44,128 nt of DNA from Caldifarciminota bacterium (GCA_015490465.1 WFXS01000091.1:1-44128), one strand, 5' to 3'. Positions 1 to 8,264 are shown, counted from the stretch's first letter. Notes: generated by a model from the letters alone, not told the origin. Program-made: numbers and translations.

Positions 1-120
1 CTAACAGCCTTTCCAGACCCGGAGCGTTCAGAGTATGGAGGTAAAGGTGGGCCTCGTAGTACTTCATGGCCCACCTTTACCTCCATACTCTGAACGCTCC
101 GGGTCTGGAAAGGCTGTTAG
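1..120. repeat. Perfect 53-bp inverted repeat (fold-back) at window start
   Basis: Bases 1-53 are the exact reverse complement of 68-120, separated by 14 nt. The repeat lies at the extreme end and inside the first codons of a gene. The reverse complement of 1-67 reads ATG AAG TAC TAC GAG GCC CAC and then continues in the gene frame. That suggests the true N-terminus is MKYYEAHLYLHT and the start at 66 was created by the fold. This is most likely an inverted chimera from amplification or assembly rather than a biological repeat. Confidence 0.85.
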
Positions 121-1274
121 AAGATCCACTGTTGAAGGACAGTGTGGTAAGAGAAATACTGTATTTCAACGGCAGGTGGGAGGGGAAGTACATCTGCGTA
201 CCTCACGATCTTGAACCGGCCTTTACGGTATATCAGGAGGTGACGGGTATCCCGTGCATCAACGTATGGGGAGCCATAAACAGGTTTACGGATAGGGATC
301 GGGTAGGTACGTTTGATCTGGCCAGGTGGTTATCGTTTGAGGGACTACTGGGGCGCATAGGTGGAGGTGTGATTCTGGAGGAGATGAGGCAGAAACTGAT
401 CCGCAAAGTGGGGGATGCACACGCCCACCTGCTTGCGGTGTACGACAATCCCCGTATCAAATCTTACGTTGACTCAATATCAGCTTTGGAGAAGATGAAA
501 CTTGAGGTTGAGGCCCTCGGAATTACGGACGAGTACTACCGCCACGAGTTTACGATACACTTCATGAGGGGAACAGACGTAAGGGGTAGGGTACCTCACG
601 ACGTCATACGGTTCGTCTCAAGGTTCAGGAGGGACATATACACGGTGTACATGGGTATCCTGTGGAGGATCGGAGAGATTTCCCTGTACGACCTCTATCT
701 CCACTCTAAGGAAACGGGAACCCTCGGGGTGTTTGACCACCTGCTCCATCTGGAGAAGATCCCAACGAACAGGGTTTACCTTAACTTCACCGGAAGGTTG
801 AGGATATCTTCCGGGTACATTATCGTACCGACCCGCGAGACCTTTTTGAAAACCCGTTCTGCTCTGGTGGGTTTCGCTTACCTCCTCGTATTTCGTCGGG
901 AACGCCCCGACCTGATTTCGGCCGAACGGTTCCTTGAGAGATACAGTCGTTCCCTCTATCCCCTGATATACCGCAGGTACGGATCGGATCCCCGCAAACT
1001 GAGGCTGAAGATAAAGAAGGCCATACGGGAGGACATATCAAGGATTCAGAAGGTTTTCCGGGAGGAGAAGGTTGCGGATAGTATGCCCCTTGACCTGACG
1101 TCCTATTCGGAAGTGGATGGGTTCCCCATATCCAACTCAAACAACTTCTTTTCGGCGGCGAGATACGGCATGGTACTGGTACAGGAAGAGGAAGAATGGA
1201 CGGAGGAGTTTAAGGATTACGCCGGGAGGATTCGCAACGCCTTCCTTAAGGACTTCGTAAAGAACCTCGGATAA
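66..1274 (+). CDS. Unrecognised 402-aa soluble protein, 5' end distorted by fold-back
   Basis: I do not recognise this protein. It has no signal peptide and no obvious membrane segment. It is rich in aromatic and charged residues and reads as an alpha/beta protein with a basic helical patch near residues 335-350 (RKLRLKIKKAIREDISRIQK). The N-terminus shown (MAHLYLHTLN) starts at the fold-back junction; the copy on the other strand gives MKYYEAHLYLHTLN, so the real start lies upstream of what is assembled. It stands alone: a minus-strand tRNA follows within a few bases, and nothing upstream is available for context. No catalytic motif was seen. The reading frame and codon use resemble the neighbours, so a real gene is likely; function is unknown. 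Confidence 0.7.
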   Translation: MAHLYLHTLNAPGLERLLEDPLLKDSVVREILYFNGRWEGKYICVPHDLEPAFTVYQEVTGIPCINVWGAINRFTDRDRVGTFDLARWLSFEGLLGRIGGGVILEEMRQKLIRKVGDAHAHLLAVYDNPRIKSYVDSISALEKMKLEVEALGITDEYYRHEFTIHFMRGTDVRGRVPHDVIRFVSRFRRDIYTVYMGILWRIGEISLYDLYLHSKETGTLGVFDHLLHLEKIPTNRVYLNFTGRLRISSGYIIVPTRETFLKTRSALVGFAYLLVFRRERPDLISAERFLERYSRSLYPLIYRRYGSDPRKLRLKIKKAIREDISRIQKVFREEKVADSMPLDLTSYSEVDGFPISNSNNFFSAARYGMVLVQEEEEWTEEFKDYAGRIRNAFLKDFVKNLG

Positions 1275-1279
1275 AAAAA

Positions 1280-1363
1280 TGCCGGGGGCGGGACTTGAAC
1301 CCGCACGGGCCGAAGCCCACTAGGTCCTGAACCTAGCGCGTCTGCCAATTCCGCCACCCCGGC
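1280..1363 (-). tRNA. tRNA-Leu (anticodon CAG)
   Basis: On the minus strand a 7-bp acceptor GCCGGGG/CCCCGGC encloses the anticodon stem CTAGG/CCTAG with loop TTCAGGA (anticodon CAG). It has a long class II variable arm (TGGGCTTCGGCCC) and a T-arm GCGGG-TTCAAGT-CCCGC. The discriminator base is A and CCA is not encoded. The class II arm and the CAG anticodon agree on leucine. Confidence 0.95.
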
Positions 1364-1373
1364 AGAGGTGTGT

Positions 1374-1379
1374 ATTTTA
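1374..1379 (-). promoter_or_regulatory. -10 box (TAAAAT) of tRNA-Leu
   Basis: Read on the minus strand as TTCACCCTTAAAAT, 10 nt before the tRNA 5' end. The TTCACC block just upstream of the -10 recurs at the jag, gpgS and FG-GAP gene promoters. Confidence 0.6.
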
Positions 1380-1391
1380 AGGGTGAACGGT

Positions 1392-1417
1392 AAAAAAGAG
1401 GGGGCGTACGCCCCCTC
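1392..1417 (-). terminator. Rho-independent terminator of the 1441-3522 gene
   Basis: A perfect 20-nt palindrome (1398-1417, GAGGGGGCGT/ACGCCCCCTC) is followed on the minus strand by six T residues. It sits about 25 nt beyond the stop codon of the secreted-protein gene and just before the tRNA-Leu promoter. Confidence 0.85.
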
Positions 1418-1440
1418 CTGTACCGCGAATAGCGTCTCTA

Positions 1441-3522
1441 TCAGCGGATCACCACCTTGAAGACCTCTTTACCGAGCTTCACGAAGTAGACTCCCGGTAC
1501 GTCCACGTGATAGGCACCTTCAAACGTAGCGATCTTCCTTCCAGCGGTGTTGTAGAGTACGGCCTTCCCGTTTACCGTTAGGGTGCGTCCGTTGACCTTC
1601 ACCGTGGCCCTCGCCACATCTCCGGGTCTTTCGGCCACACCGATGACCTCGTCGCAGTAGTGACCGGTGGCCATCTTGACCAGCGTGTTGTTGGCGTCGT
1701 TTAAGGTAACGAAGGCGAAAATGGGATCGGCAGGATCGGTGCAGTTTACCCATACGTCCACGTCGGCCATATCGGGCATGGAAGCGCCGTTCAACACTGA
1801 GGCGGAGTAGTCAAGCTCGTATATGCTGTCCTGATTCCATCCACCGTCTATCACGTGATCCACCTCGTAGAACGTGGATATACCCCTTAGGGAGGTTGGT
1901 GGCGTAGCGAAGGTCCCCGCAGAGTTCTTGGCGGTTACGTCTATCTTATAAACGGCGTTAGAGCCGATTACGTACACGCCGTAGAGGTAGCCGTCGTCCT
2001 CGTTCCAGTCCATGCCGGCTATCCATCCCCCGCTTTCTATGTTGGCATACACGTCAAGGCTGTCTATAAGGTTACCGGTACCGTCGTAGTATCCGATCAT
2101 GGCCCCCGTGAAAGTTGAGCCATCGTATCCGACGTGGGAGACGTAGAAGGTCCCGTTGTTGTACGCTATACCCCAGGGTATATCGTTTGCCCCGAAGAAG
2201 GGGTGAAGGGTCCACGTGGTCTGGGTAAACGTGCCGGCGGGGTCGTTGGGGTCAAAGCTAAAGACGGTACTCATGGGGTTCATGCTTACAACGTAGAACT
2301 TACCGCTGTCCGGGGCATAGGTTATACCGGCGAAGCTGAATCCGTTACCATCCCCGAGGGAAGGGAAGGTCCAGCTATCAACGATGTCGCCGAACACAAG
2401 GAGGGTACGGGCAAGGCCCCGGAGGGTATCGTTACTGCGAACGGGGTCCATAGGTTCACTGGCTATCACCTCCAGCATGTAGACCTTACGGGGAGATGGG
2501 GTAAAGGGATTAAAAGTTACGTCGTAGTTAGATAAGGCAGGTAAGGCCACGGTCTGGGTATCGCTGAAGACCAGAGTTGAAGTGAGGGTGTCGTATACGT
2601 TGAGGATGATGGGCGTAGACGTGGTGGCCACGCTGCCGAAGTTCCGTACGGTCGCCACGAAGGATACCGGATCCGTACCTATGAGGCCGGTGGGAGATAT
2701 GAAGGCCACACCTATGTTGTAATCAACGGGGACAGGAAACTGGAACATTATTGCCGTACCGCTGTCGGGAATGTGAGTAGCAGGCGTACCGTTGTACACG
2801 TACTCAAGGAACCATGTGGGGTTAGTGGAAAGGGCGGTGGAGTCCTGAATACCGATCGTGGCGTCCGTATAGTCAACGGCGGAGTTGTACTGGAGCTTTA
2901 TGTTCCCGTTATCGTAAAGGATTACCTCAAAGTTCATGAAGACGCTTCCGCCATAGCGGGGAACGTTGTTCCACTGCACCACGGCACAGGCACCGGAGTA
3001 CCCGTCAGGGCAGGAGGTGAAGGACTGGAAGTATATATCGTCCGCACCGGTGGCTGCGGGGTTAAGGTCGTCCCACATCACGGCCACGAAGCCGAAGTCT
3101 CCCGTGTAGCCTCCGTTGGAAGGGAGAGCAGCGTTTGACAGGCCCAGGTACCCTGTCTTGTTCTCAAAGAGGACCGTACCGTTGGAGCATATGGATATGC
3201 TGTCTATAAGCTGGTCGTAGTACGGGAAAGAGAAGCCGAGGTAGTAGAGGGTTGAGGCCGAAGACCCGGAACACCAGTCGTCCCCGGCTCCCACGGCCGT
3301 ACCCGTTCCGGAGATGTCTATGTAGTTGAAGGTAACGGCATCCCCGTCCTGTGTGGAGAGATAAGTATAACCGAAACCGTCCGGACCTCCAGCCAGGATC
3401 CGCGTTGAGGGTTGTTTCGCGCGAACCGGTGAAGGTATCACGGGTTCAACTTTCATGTTGCTCCTGTACGGAGCAACAACCTTACTGTTTAAGCTTACAG
3501 ATGTTGCTAGTAGAACCAACAT
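1441..3522 (-). CDS. Large secreted protein with CARDB-like region, propeller-like region and Por-type sorting tail
   Basis: Extracellular or surface protein of 693 aa. It starts with a very short uncharged leader (MLVLLATSVSLNS). Residues ~55-265 are a beta-rich region with Cys pairs. Residues ~265-370 (PVDYNIGVAFISPTG ... VRNFG) look like a CARDB/Ig-type adhesion domain. Residues ~385-600 carry repeated 'GITYAPDSGKFYVVS'-type blades suggesting a propeller. The last ~70 residues hold VLYNTAGRKIATFEG and end GVYFVKLGKEVFKVVIR, the pattern of type IX secretion C-terminal sorting domains. In-frame stops upstream exclude a longer leader. It is transcribed alone, with its own TATAAT box and terminator. 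No catalytic motif was seen; adhesion or structural scaffolding is plausible but unproven. Confidence 0.85.
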   Translation of the reverse strand: MLVLLATSVSLNSKVVAPYRSNMKVEPVIPSPVRAKQPSTRILAGGPDGFGYTYLSTQDGDAVTFNYIDISGTGTAVGAGDDWCSGSSASTLYYLGFSFPYYDQLIDSISICSNGTVLFENKTGYLGLSNAALPSNGGYTGDFGFVAVMWDDLNPAATGADDIYFQSFTSCPDGYSGACAVVQWNNVPRYGGSVFMNFEVILYDNGNIKLQYNSAVDYTDATIGIQDSTALSTNPTWFLEYVYNGTPATHIPDSGTAIMFQFPVPVDYNIGVAFISPTGLIGTDPVSFVATVRNFGSVATTSTPIILNVYDTLTSTLVFSDTQTVALPALSNYDVTFNPFTPSPRKVYMLEVIASEPMDPVRSNDTLRGLARTLLVFGDIVDSWTFPSLGDGNGFSFAGITYAPDSGKFYVVSMNPMSTVFSFDPNDPAGTFTQTTWTLHPFFGANDIPWGIAYNNGTFYVSHVGYDGSTFTGAMIGYYDGTGNLIDSLDVYANIESGGWIAGMDWNEDDGYLYGVYVIGSNAVYKIDVTAKNSAGTFATPPTSLRGISTFYEVDHVIDGGWNQDSIYELDYSASVLNGASMPDMADVDVWVNCTDPADPIFAFVTLNDANNTLVKMATGHYCDEVIGVAERPGDVARATVKVNGRTLTVNGKAVLYNTAGRKIATFEGAYHVDVPGVYFVKLGKEVFKVVIR

Positions 3523-3531
3523 AGGGATAAT

Positions 3532-3537
3532 ATTATA
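3532..3537 (-). promoter_or_regulatory. -10 box (TATAAT) of the 1441-3522 gene
   Basis: TATAAT ends 9 nt before the ATG. No Shine-Dalgarno fits between them, so a leader of 0-3 nt is expected. Confidence 0.65.
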
Positions 3538-3621
3538 CTGCCGAAAAGTGTGAGTTTAAGCCGGAAATTGCACCGACGTTTACGATGTCTAAAACGATAA
3601 GAACCACAATCTATGCCCAAA

Positions 3622-4299
3622 TTACATTTTCAACGCCTTTTCCTCCACTACTTTATCCTTCTTTCGCACAACGTAGGCCTTTCCACCGTTGACGGCAGCA
3701 TAGACCTCGGACGGTTTCCCATCCACGAAGAGGACACCGACCCCGTCCTCTATGGCGTAGGCGAAGGGCATCCTGCCTTCAAGGATGTACCTGTGGGTGT
3801 AGGGCCTGCGATCCTTCTCCAGAGAGTAGTGGGGGACGGCCCCGCCCTCCACGAACCCCAGTCCCTCTATCACCTCAAGCCTGTTCGCCCACGAGTCCGT
3901 AAGGGCGTACTCAAACCAGCATATCGCCCCCGCACTCACACCCCCGAGGGGTATGCCCCTCTCGTAGAGGTCCCTCAGGATACGGTCAAGACCGTAGGCC
4001 CTCCATACGGCCAGCATACTGTAAGTGTTTCCCCCACCCACAAATACGGCGTCCACATCCCCGAATACCTCCCTTAAATCGGGCGTCCTCTGGAAGAGAG
4101 GGACCACGAGAGGCACGGCCCCCGCCCTGTAGGAAAGCCACAGAAAGGCCTCTATGCCCGAATACCTATCACCGCTCGCCGTCCCCAGATAGGCGACGAC
4201 GGGCCTATCTTTGCCCGTAAGGGAGACGAAGCGCCCGAACAGCCTCTGACCGGCTTCGGGGTCGTACATACCCCCTATGGCGAAAATCTTTCCTGCCAT
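3622..4299 (-). CDS. Peptidase E / cyanophycinase-like serine peptidase (family S51)
   Basis: Cytoplasmic class I glutamine-amidotransferase-fold serine peptidase of 225 aa, the normal length for PepE-type S51 enzymes, which cleave Asp-Xaa dipeptides; relatives degrade cyanophycin. Visible motifs are FVGGGNTYSML (residues ~86-96), the nucleophile elbow GGVSAGAICWF (~118-128, Ser in GxSAG), the Asp in LTDSW and the His in AVPHYS that would complete the triad. It lies directly downstream of the ammonia-lyase-like gene with 17 nt between them but has its own TATAAT box inside the end of that gene. A role in peptide or amino-acid turnover fits its neighbours. Exact substrate is unknown. Confidence 0.85.
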   Translation of the reverse strand: MAGKIFAIGGMYDPEAGQRLFGRFVSLTGKDRPVVAYLGTASGDRYSGIEAFLWLSYRAGAVPLVVPLFQRTPDLREVFGDVDAVFVGGGNTYSMLAVWRAYGLDRILRDLYERGIPLGGVSAGAICWFEYALTDSWANRLEVIEGLGFVEGGAVPHYSLEKDRRPYTHRYILEGRMPFAYAIEDGVGVLFVDGKPSEVYAAVNGGKAYVVRKKDKVVEEKALKM

Positions 4300-4308
4300 A
4301 AGCCGCCT

Positions 4309-4314
4309 ATTATA
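4309..4314 (-). promoter_or_regulatory. -10 box (TATAAT) of the S51 peptidase gene
   Basis: TATAAT is followed by 9 nt (AGGCGGCTT) and then ATG, with no SD. It sits just beyond the stop codon of the upstream lyase gene. Confidence 0.6.
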
Positions 4315-4316
4315 AC

Positions 4317-5759
4317 CTACACTCTACCCACGACGTCTAAGACGTAACCCAGTACGACGTTCCACTCCTCGGAGAGGCTCAGGTTCCTCCTGTACTGGGG
4401 CATGCGTTTTTTGATCTCCCCGTAATGGTACGAAAGGGTTTCCGGAACGTCCCCGGTGAGTTCAAAGGCCCTGTAGGCCATAAGGAGTTCAGCGGCCAAG
4501 ACTTCGGCGAGTAGATTCACCAGTTTTCCCAACCTCAAAGATGCGGAGAAGCTCATGGGTACCCAGTCTTCCTGACCGGCACTGGTGGGCGAGGACTGGA
4601 AAGAGTAGGGGGTTGAAAGGACTTTAGCATCGGCGAATATGGAGGATACGGCAACCTGCAGCATCATGAGTCCGGAATCCGTACCCGGTTCCCTCGCCAG
4701 CATCTCCGGCAAACCGGACTCCGGAGAGAGGGCGAAGTGTATACGCCTGTCCGCCATACCTATGGCCGTTGTAATGGCCGCAGATAGGGTATCCGCCAAG
4801 AGAGCGACCGTCTGACCGTGGAAGTTCCCCGTACTCATTACCCTGCCCTCCACTAAGACGGGATTATCCGACACCCCCTCAAGGAGCTCGGCAACGCCCT
4901 TCTGCACCCAGTCGTACGCCCTCAGAACCGCTCCCATCACCTGCGGGTAGGTACGCACCGAATAGGGGTCCTGTACCCTGTTCCCCTCCGGCAGGTCCCT
5001 GATACGCTTCCACACCCTTCTGGCCACGTCCACGGCGTACCTGTCCCCCATGACGGCAACGGCCTCCGGGTCTAGGGGGGACTTCCTCCCCCTCAGGGTA
5101 TACCATACCATGGGAAAAACGGAGTCGTAAAGGTGCAGGAGTTTATCAAGGCGGTGGAGGTTGAGAGAGAGGATAGCAAGGGAAAAGGTGTACCCGTTGA
5201 TAACCGCCAGAGCCTCGCGGGGGACGAGTTCCAGAGGCTCAAGGCCGTACATCCGATGGGCGACTATAGAGGGAACCTCCCGGCCGTCCCTCAGGTAAAC
5301 CCAGCCCTCCCCTATCAGAGCCAGACCTATATGGGCGTTGGGCGATAGATCCCCGCTCGCCCCTACGGATCCCCTCTCCGGTACCTTCGGAGTTATGCCG
5401 AGGTTCAGGAACTCAACCATGCGGGAGACGACCTCTGGCCTGACGCCGGACACCCCTTTCATCAGGTGTTTCACCCTCACGTACATGGCCGCCCTCACGT
5501 ACGGGACGGGAAGGGGAGGACCCACAGACGTGGCGTGGCTCCTGAGGGTATAGTACTGGAAGTCTACGAGGCTATCTTCCGAAAGTTTCACCTTCGCCAG
5601 CTTACCCAGACCCGTGTTGAAGCCGTAAACGGTACCCTCCCTCTCAACCGCCTCCAGATAGGCCTCTCTGCCCGCGGAAAGTCGCGTGAGATCTTCGTCG
5701 GAAACGTGTACCTCCTTTCCCTGTGAGACTTCCCATATTTCCCTGATTGCAGAACGCAT
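4317..5759 (-). CDS. hutH: Histidine ammonia-lyase-like MIO enzyme with altered pocket residues
   Basis: Aromatic amino-acid lyase family; histidine ammonia-lyases convert His to urocanate using an MIO prosthetic group formed from Ala-Ser-Gly. Here the MIO triad lies in GSVGASGDLSPNAHIG (~residues 131-146). YTLRSHATSVG carries the Ser-His pair typical of HAL rather than PAL/TAL. Also present are RTYPQVMGA, SDNPVL...STGNFHGQ and SPTSAGQEDWVPM. Two family positions differ: the usual QEDHVSM is QEDWVPM, and the usual NGTQ is NGYT, so substrate choice is uncertain. The start chosen (MRSAIREIW) lies 7 nt after a TAAAAT box; the open frame extends nine codons upstream. No hutU or hutI is nearby. 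Length (480 aa) is normal. The symbol is provisional. Confidence 0.8.
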   Translation of the reverse strand: MRSAIREIWEVSQGKEVHVSDEDLTRLSAGREAYLEAVEREGTVYGFNTGLGKLAKVKLSEDSLVDFQYYTLRSHATSVGPPLPVPYVRAAMYVRVKHLMKGVSGVRPEVVSRMVEFLNLGITPKVPERGSVGASGDLSPNAHIGLALIGEGWVYLRDGREVPSIVAHRMYGLEPLELVPREALAVINGYTFSLAILSLNLHRLDKLLHLYDSVFPMVWYTLRGRKSPLDPEAVAVMGDRYAVDVARRVWKRIRDLPEGNRVQDPYSVRTYPQVMGAVLRAYDWVQKGVAELLEGVSDNPVLVEGRVMSTGNFHGQTVALLADTLSAAITTAIGMADRRIHFALSPESGLPEMLAREPGTDSGLMMLQVAVSSIFADAKVLSTPYSFQSSPTSAGQEDWVPMSFSASLRLGKLVNLLAEVLAAELLMAYRAFELTGDVPETLSYHYGEIKKRMPQYRRNLSLSEEWNVVLGYVLDVVGRV

Positions 5760-5777
5760 GGGGGGTATTTTACCCCC
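5760..5777 (-). promoter_or_regulatory. Promoter of the lyase gene, -10 embedded in a palindrome
   Basis: The minus strand reads GGGGGTAAAATACCCCCC then ATG. TAAAAT (5767-5772) lies 7 nt before the start and at the centre of a 7-bp perfect inverted repeat, GGGGGTA/TACCCCC (5761-5777). It may be an operator overlapping the promoter. It lies at the end of the OPT gene. Confidence 0.55.
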
Positions 5778-7398
5778 GCTCCCCACCGAACCTAATCCAG
5801 AAGAGTCCGAGACCGAGGGCTATCGCTCCCACCGTGATAATCCAAGTCCACGAGGAGGCTTCCGGGAACCTCCATCCCAGAAAGCCAACGCCGAGGGCGA
5901 AGAGGACGGCCGTAAGGGCGTCCCCGGCTATCATGCCGGACGGGGCGACGTGTTCCCCTTCTCTGCCGAAGAGCCGGGCTATGAGCGCCCCCAGAACCAG
6001 ACCACCGGACAGGTGAATGGGAAGGTAGAGACCCACGGCAACGGGGAGGACGGGTATGCCCATCATTGCCACGGCCAGGGCCACCGCCCCGCCGATGAAG
6101 ATAAGGTTCCAGTCTATGGTCCCGTGGAATATGCCCTGTGCTATGGTACCCATGAGTACCCCCTGAGGGGCGGGCAACTCCTCCGATCCGAAGGTGAAAA
6201 CCTGACCGAGGAGGTTTACGACGGCCGTAAGTACGAGGAAGGAGACGGCTATACCGATGAACTCCCCGACGTACTGCCACTTCGGTGTCGCCCCCACTAT
6301 GTACCCCGTCTTCAGATCCTGAACGGTATCTCCCGCTATGGCGGCCGCCGATGCCACGAGGGATGCCATGGCCAGAACGGACACCAGACTACCCCATCCG
6401 AGGGCCTTGAACAGCAGGGAGACCACCACTAAGGCGGCTATGGTCATACCGGATACGGGGTTGGAGGAGGAGCCGACTATGGCCGTGGTGTTTCCGGAGA
6501 CGTAGGCGAAGACCACCCCGAGGACGCCGCCGAGTACACCCCCGGCGATGCCCAGCTCCGGAACGATCATCCCCGTGAGGACGCCGACGAGTACGGCCAC
6601 ACCCACCACCACCCAGAACCTTCCACTCCTGAAACGTCTCAGGAGGTTTAAGATAACCCTCAAAAACTCGTATATGCCTCCCACGAGTACGGCGCCGGCG
6701 CCGATGAACCGGATGTACCTGCTCCACACCTCCATGGGTGAACCGTCGTAAAAGGGCATGAAGACCCACCACCCTATAACTCCCCCCGCAGCCACCATCA
6801 GGGCGGTACGTAAGCCTATTATGGCTCCCGCTCCCACGACGGCCGGGGAGAGTTCCGCGGCCACCACCTTACCCCACGGGGCGTAGGAGAAGGACGAGGA
6901 CAACAGGCCGACACTCTGAAGGACCCGGATCACGCCGCCAAGGAGGGCCCCCAGTACGACCAGTATCCCCTTACCGGACTCCCTGCTCCTGAGGACCACC
7001 GCACACGCCCTTCCCTCCGGAAAGGGCAGGGTATCGTCCTTTACCAGAGCATCCCGGAAGGCTATACCCGATAGGACTCCTATCGTCCCGCCGGCGAGGG
7101 TGACGAAACCGATGTGGTAGGGATGGAAGGAGAGGGAGGCCACGTAGAAGGCCGGAAGCGTAAAGGCCAGAGCGGCAGCGAGAGATTCACCGGCCGAGGC
7201 TATAGTCTGTACGATGTTCCCCTCTAATACCGTACCTCTCCTGTGGAATATGGAGAAGAAGGCGAGGGCGCCAACGGCCGCGGGGATAGAGGCCGATACT
7301 GTCATCCCAGCCTTAAGGGCGAGGTAGGCGTTTGAAACACCGAAAATTACGCTGAGAACTACGCCTAAGAGTACGGATAGAGGGGTGAACTCCCTCAA
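5770..7398 (-). CDS. OPT-family oligopeptide transporter
   Basis: Polytopic inner-membrane protein of 542 aa, with about a dozen or more hydrophobic helices along its whole length. The N-terminal signature SNAYLALKAGMTVSASIPAAV is typical of the OPT/YSL superfamily, which imports oligopeptides or metal chelates driven by protons. Further OPT-like stretches are GNIVQTIASAGES, GNTTAIVGSSSNPVSGMTIAAL, AGDTVQDLKTGYIVGATPKWQ and PVAVGLYLPIHLSGG. The start is TTG at 7398 overlapping the TGA of jag (TTGA), so it is translationally coupled to jag. The lyase and S51 peptidase genes follow on the same strand, suggesting peptide uptake and breakdown together, although each of those also has its own promoter. 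Substrate cannot be fixed from sequence. Confidence 0.92.
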   Translation of the reverse strand: MREFTPLSVLLGVVLSVIFGVSNAYLALKAGMTVSASIPAAVGALAFFSIFHRRGTVLEGNIVQTIASAGESLAAALAFTLPAFYVASLSFHPYHIGFVTLAGGTIGVLSGIAFRDALVKDDTLPFPEGRACAVVLRSRESGKGILVVLGALLGGVIRVLQSVGLLSSSFSYAPWGKVVAAELSPAVVGAGAIIGLRTALMVAAGGVIGWWVFMPFYDGSPMEVWSRYIRFIGAGAVLVGGIYEFLRVILNLLRRFRSGRFWVVVGVAVLVGVLTGMIVPELGIAGGVLGGVLGVVFAYVSGNTTAIVGSSSNPVSGMTIAALVVVSLLFKALGWGSLVSVLAMASLVASAAAIAGDTVQDLKTGYIVGATPKWQYVGEFIGIAVSFLVLTAVVNLLGQVFTFGSEELPAPQGVLMGTIAQGIFHGTIDWNLIFIGGAVALAVAMMGIPVLPVAVGLYLPIHLSGGLVLGALIARLFGREGEHVAPSGMIAGDALTAVLFALGVGFLGWRFPEASSWTWIITVGAIALGLGLFWIRFGGERG

Positions 7399-8111
7399 CT
7401 TTCGGTCTGGCTCTCGGTCTCCTTACTGGCGGACTCCTTCGCCTTTGCCCTCTCCATCTCCTTCTGGAGTTCCTCCTCGGTTAACTTCCTGATGATATAG
7501 ACCGGCTCTCCGGTCCGGGATTTTATACGACGCCCCTTTATCTTCAACCTCTCCATGGTGTACCCCCTCTTCTTCAGGAACCTCCTCACCGCCTCCACCT
7601 CGTCGGACTGTATGGGGGCATCGTAGGCCATCTCCGTCTTACCCTGGGCCTCCATGAGCTTCAATATGGCTATGGCCTTGTTGATGGCCCTCTTCACCCT
7701 CCGCCGCCGGTAGTGGGCTATGTCAAACTGGACCTTTATGTTGGGTTTCTTCCTGTTTATGATAGCCGACAGGACGTGGTTTATGGCCCGAAGGGTCTGC
7801 CCCTGGTGTCCTATCAGGGTGTTGTCCAGCTCCTTTATGTCAAAGTTCACGTAGTATCTGCCGTACTCGTCCACGTCTATATCCACACCCCCTTTTACCC
7901 CAAGGCGATGGAGGAACTCCCGTGCTACCTCGTCTATGACGTCAAAATCTTCCGTATCAAGGAAGATCCTGACCTTTGCGGGAGCTCCTCTGGAAGGTAG
8001 CTGCAGAACTTTATACCTGATCTCGGAAAGTTCCAGAGAGTGCTCGTTCAGGTACTTCATGAGGGCCTCTTCAACCGTACTACCCTCCAGGTCTATGTAT
8101 CGTGCTTTCAT
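7395..8111 (-). CDS. jag: Jag/KhpB-type RNA-binding protein (Jag_N + KH + R3H-like)
   Basis: Cytoplasmic RNA-binding protein of 238 aa. Residues 1-50 (GSTVEEALMKYLNEHSLELSEIRY) match the Jag N-terminal domain. The middle holds a KH module with the GxxG-type loop LIGHQGQTLRAINHVLSAIINR. The basic region HYRRRRVKRAINKAIAILKLM and what follows aligns with the helical part of an R3H domain, but the classical R...H signature is not obvious. An acidic/Lys-rich tail ends the protein. Jag is usually encoded beside yidC/yidD; here it precedes the OPT transporter. The start at 8111 was chosen because TATTAT lies 9 nt upstream and the residues before it (MPDLPMGWFRLK...) do not resemble Jag. Confidence 0.85.
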   Translation of the reverse strand: MKARYIDLEGSTVEEALMKYLNEHSLELSEIRYKVLQLPSRGAPAKVRIFLDTEDFDVIDEVAREFLHRLGVKGGVDIDVDEYGRYYVNFDIKELDNTLIGHQGQTLRAINHVLSAIINRKKPNIKVQFDIAHYRRRRVKRAINKAIAILKLMEAQGKTEMAYDAPIQSDEVEAVRRFLKKRGYTMERLKIKGRRIKSRTGEPVYIIRKLTEEELQKEMERAKAKESASKETESQTES

Positions 8112-8120
8112 GCAACGGGA

Positions 8121-8137
8121 ATAATAAGGGTGAAAGG
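8121..8137 (-). promoter_or_regulatory. Promoter of jag (TTTCACCCTTATTAT)
   Basis: The -10 TATTAT (8121-8126) ends 9 nt before the jag ATG. It is preceded directly by TTTCACCCT, the same extension seen at the gpgS and FG-GAP promoters. Between jag and purE (8112-8278) only the two divergent promoters are seen. Confidence 0.55.
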
Positions 8138-8264
8138 CTTGTGAGGTAGGGAACCGAAGGGATCGTTCTTCCGGTGTACGCCTTTCCACAGATGTGATAT
8201 ACCGATGCCCTTTTAACCTGAACCATCCCATCGGAAGATCGGGCATATCGGGGTGTACCCGGTT

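Noticed and set aside
1-120. Terminal palindrome as a telomere-like hairpin or IS end
   Set aside because: The arms are ordinary coding sequence, and the opposite-strand reading restores the gene. A chimera explains it better, and the right end shows the same behaviour.
5686-6432. 248-codon plus-strand frame across the lyase/OPT junction
   Set aside because: Antisense to two strongly supported genes; its peptide is low-complexity and hydrophilic (Gly/Glu/His), a mirror of OPT membrane helices.
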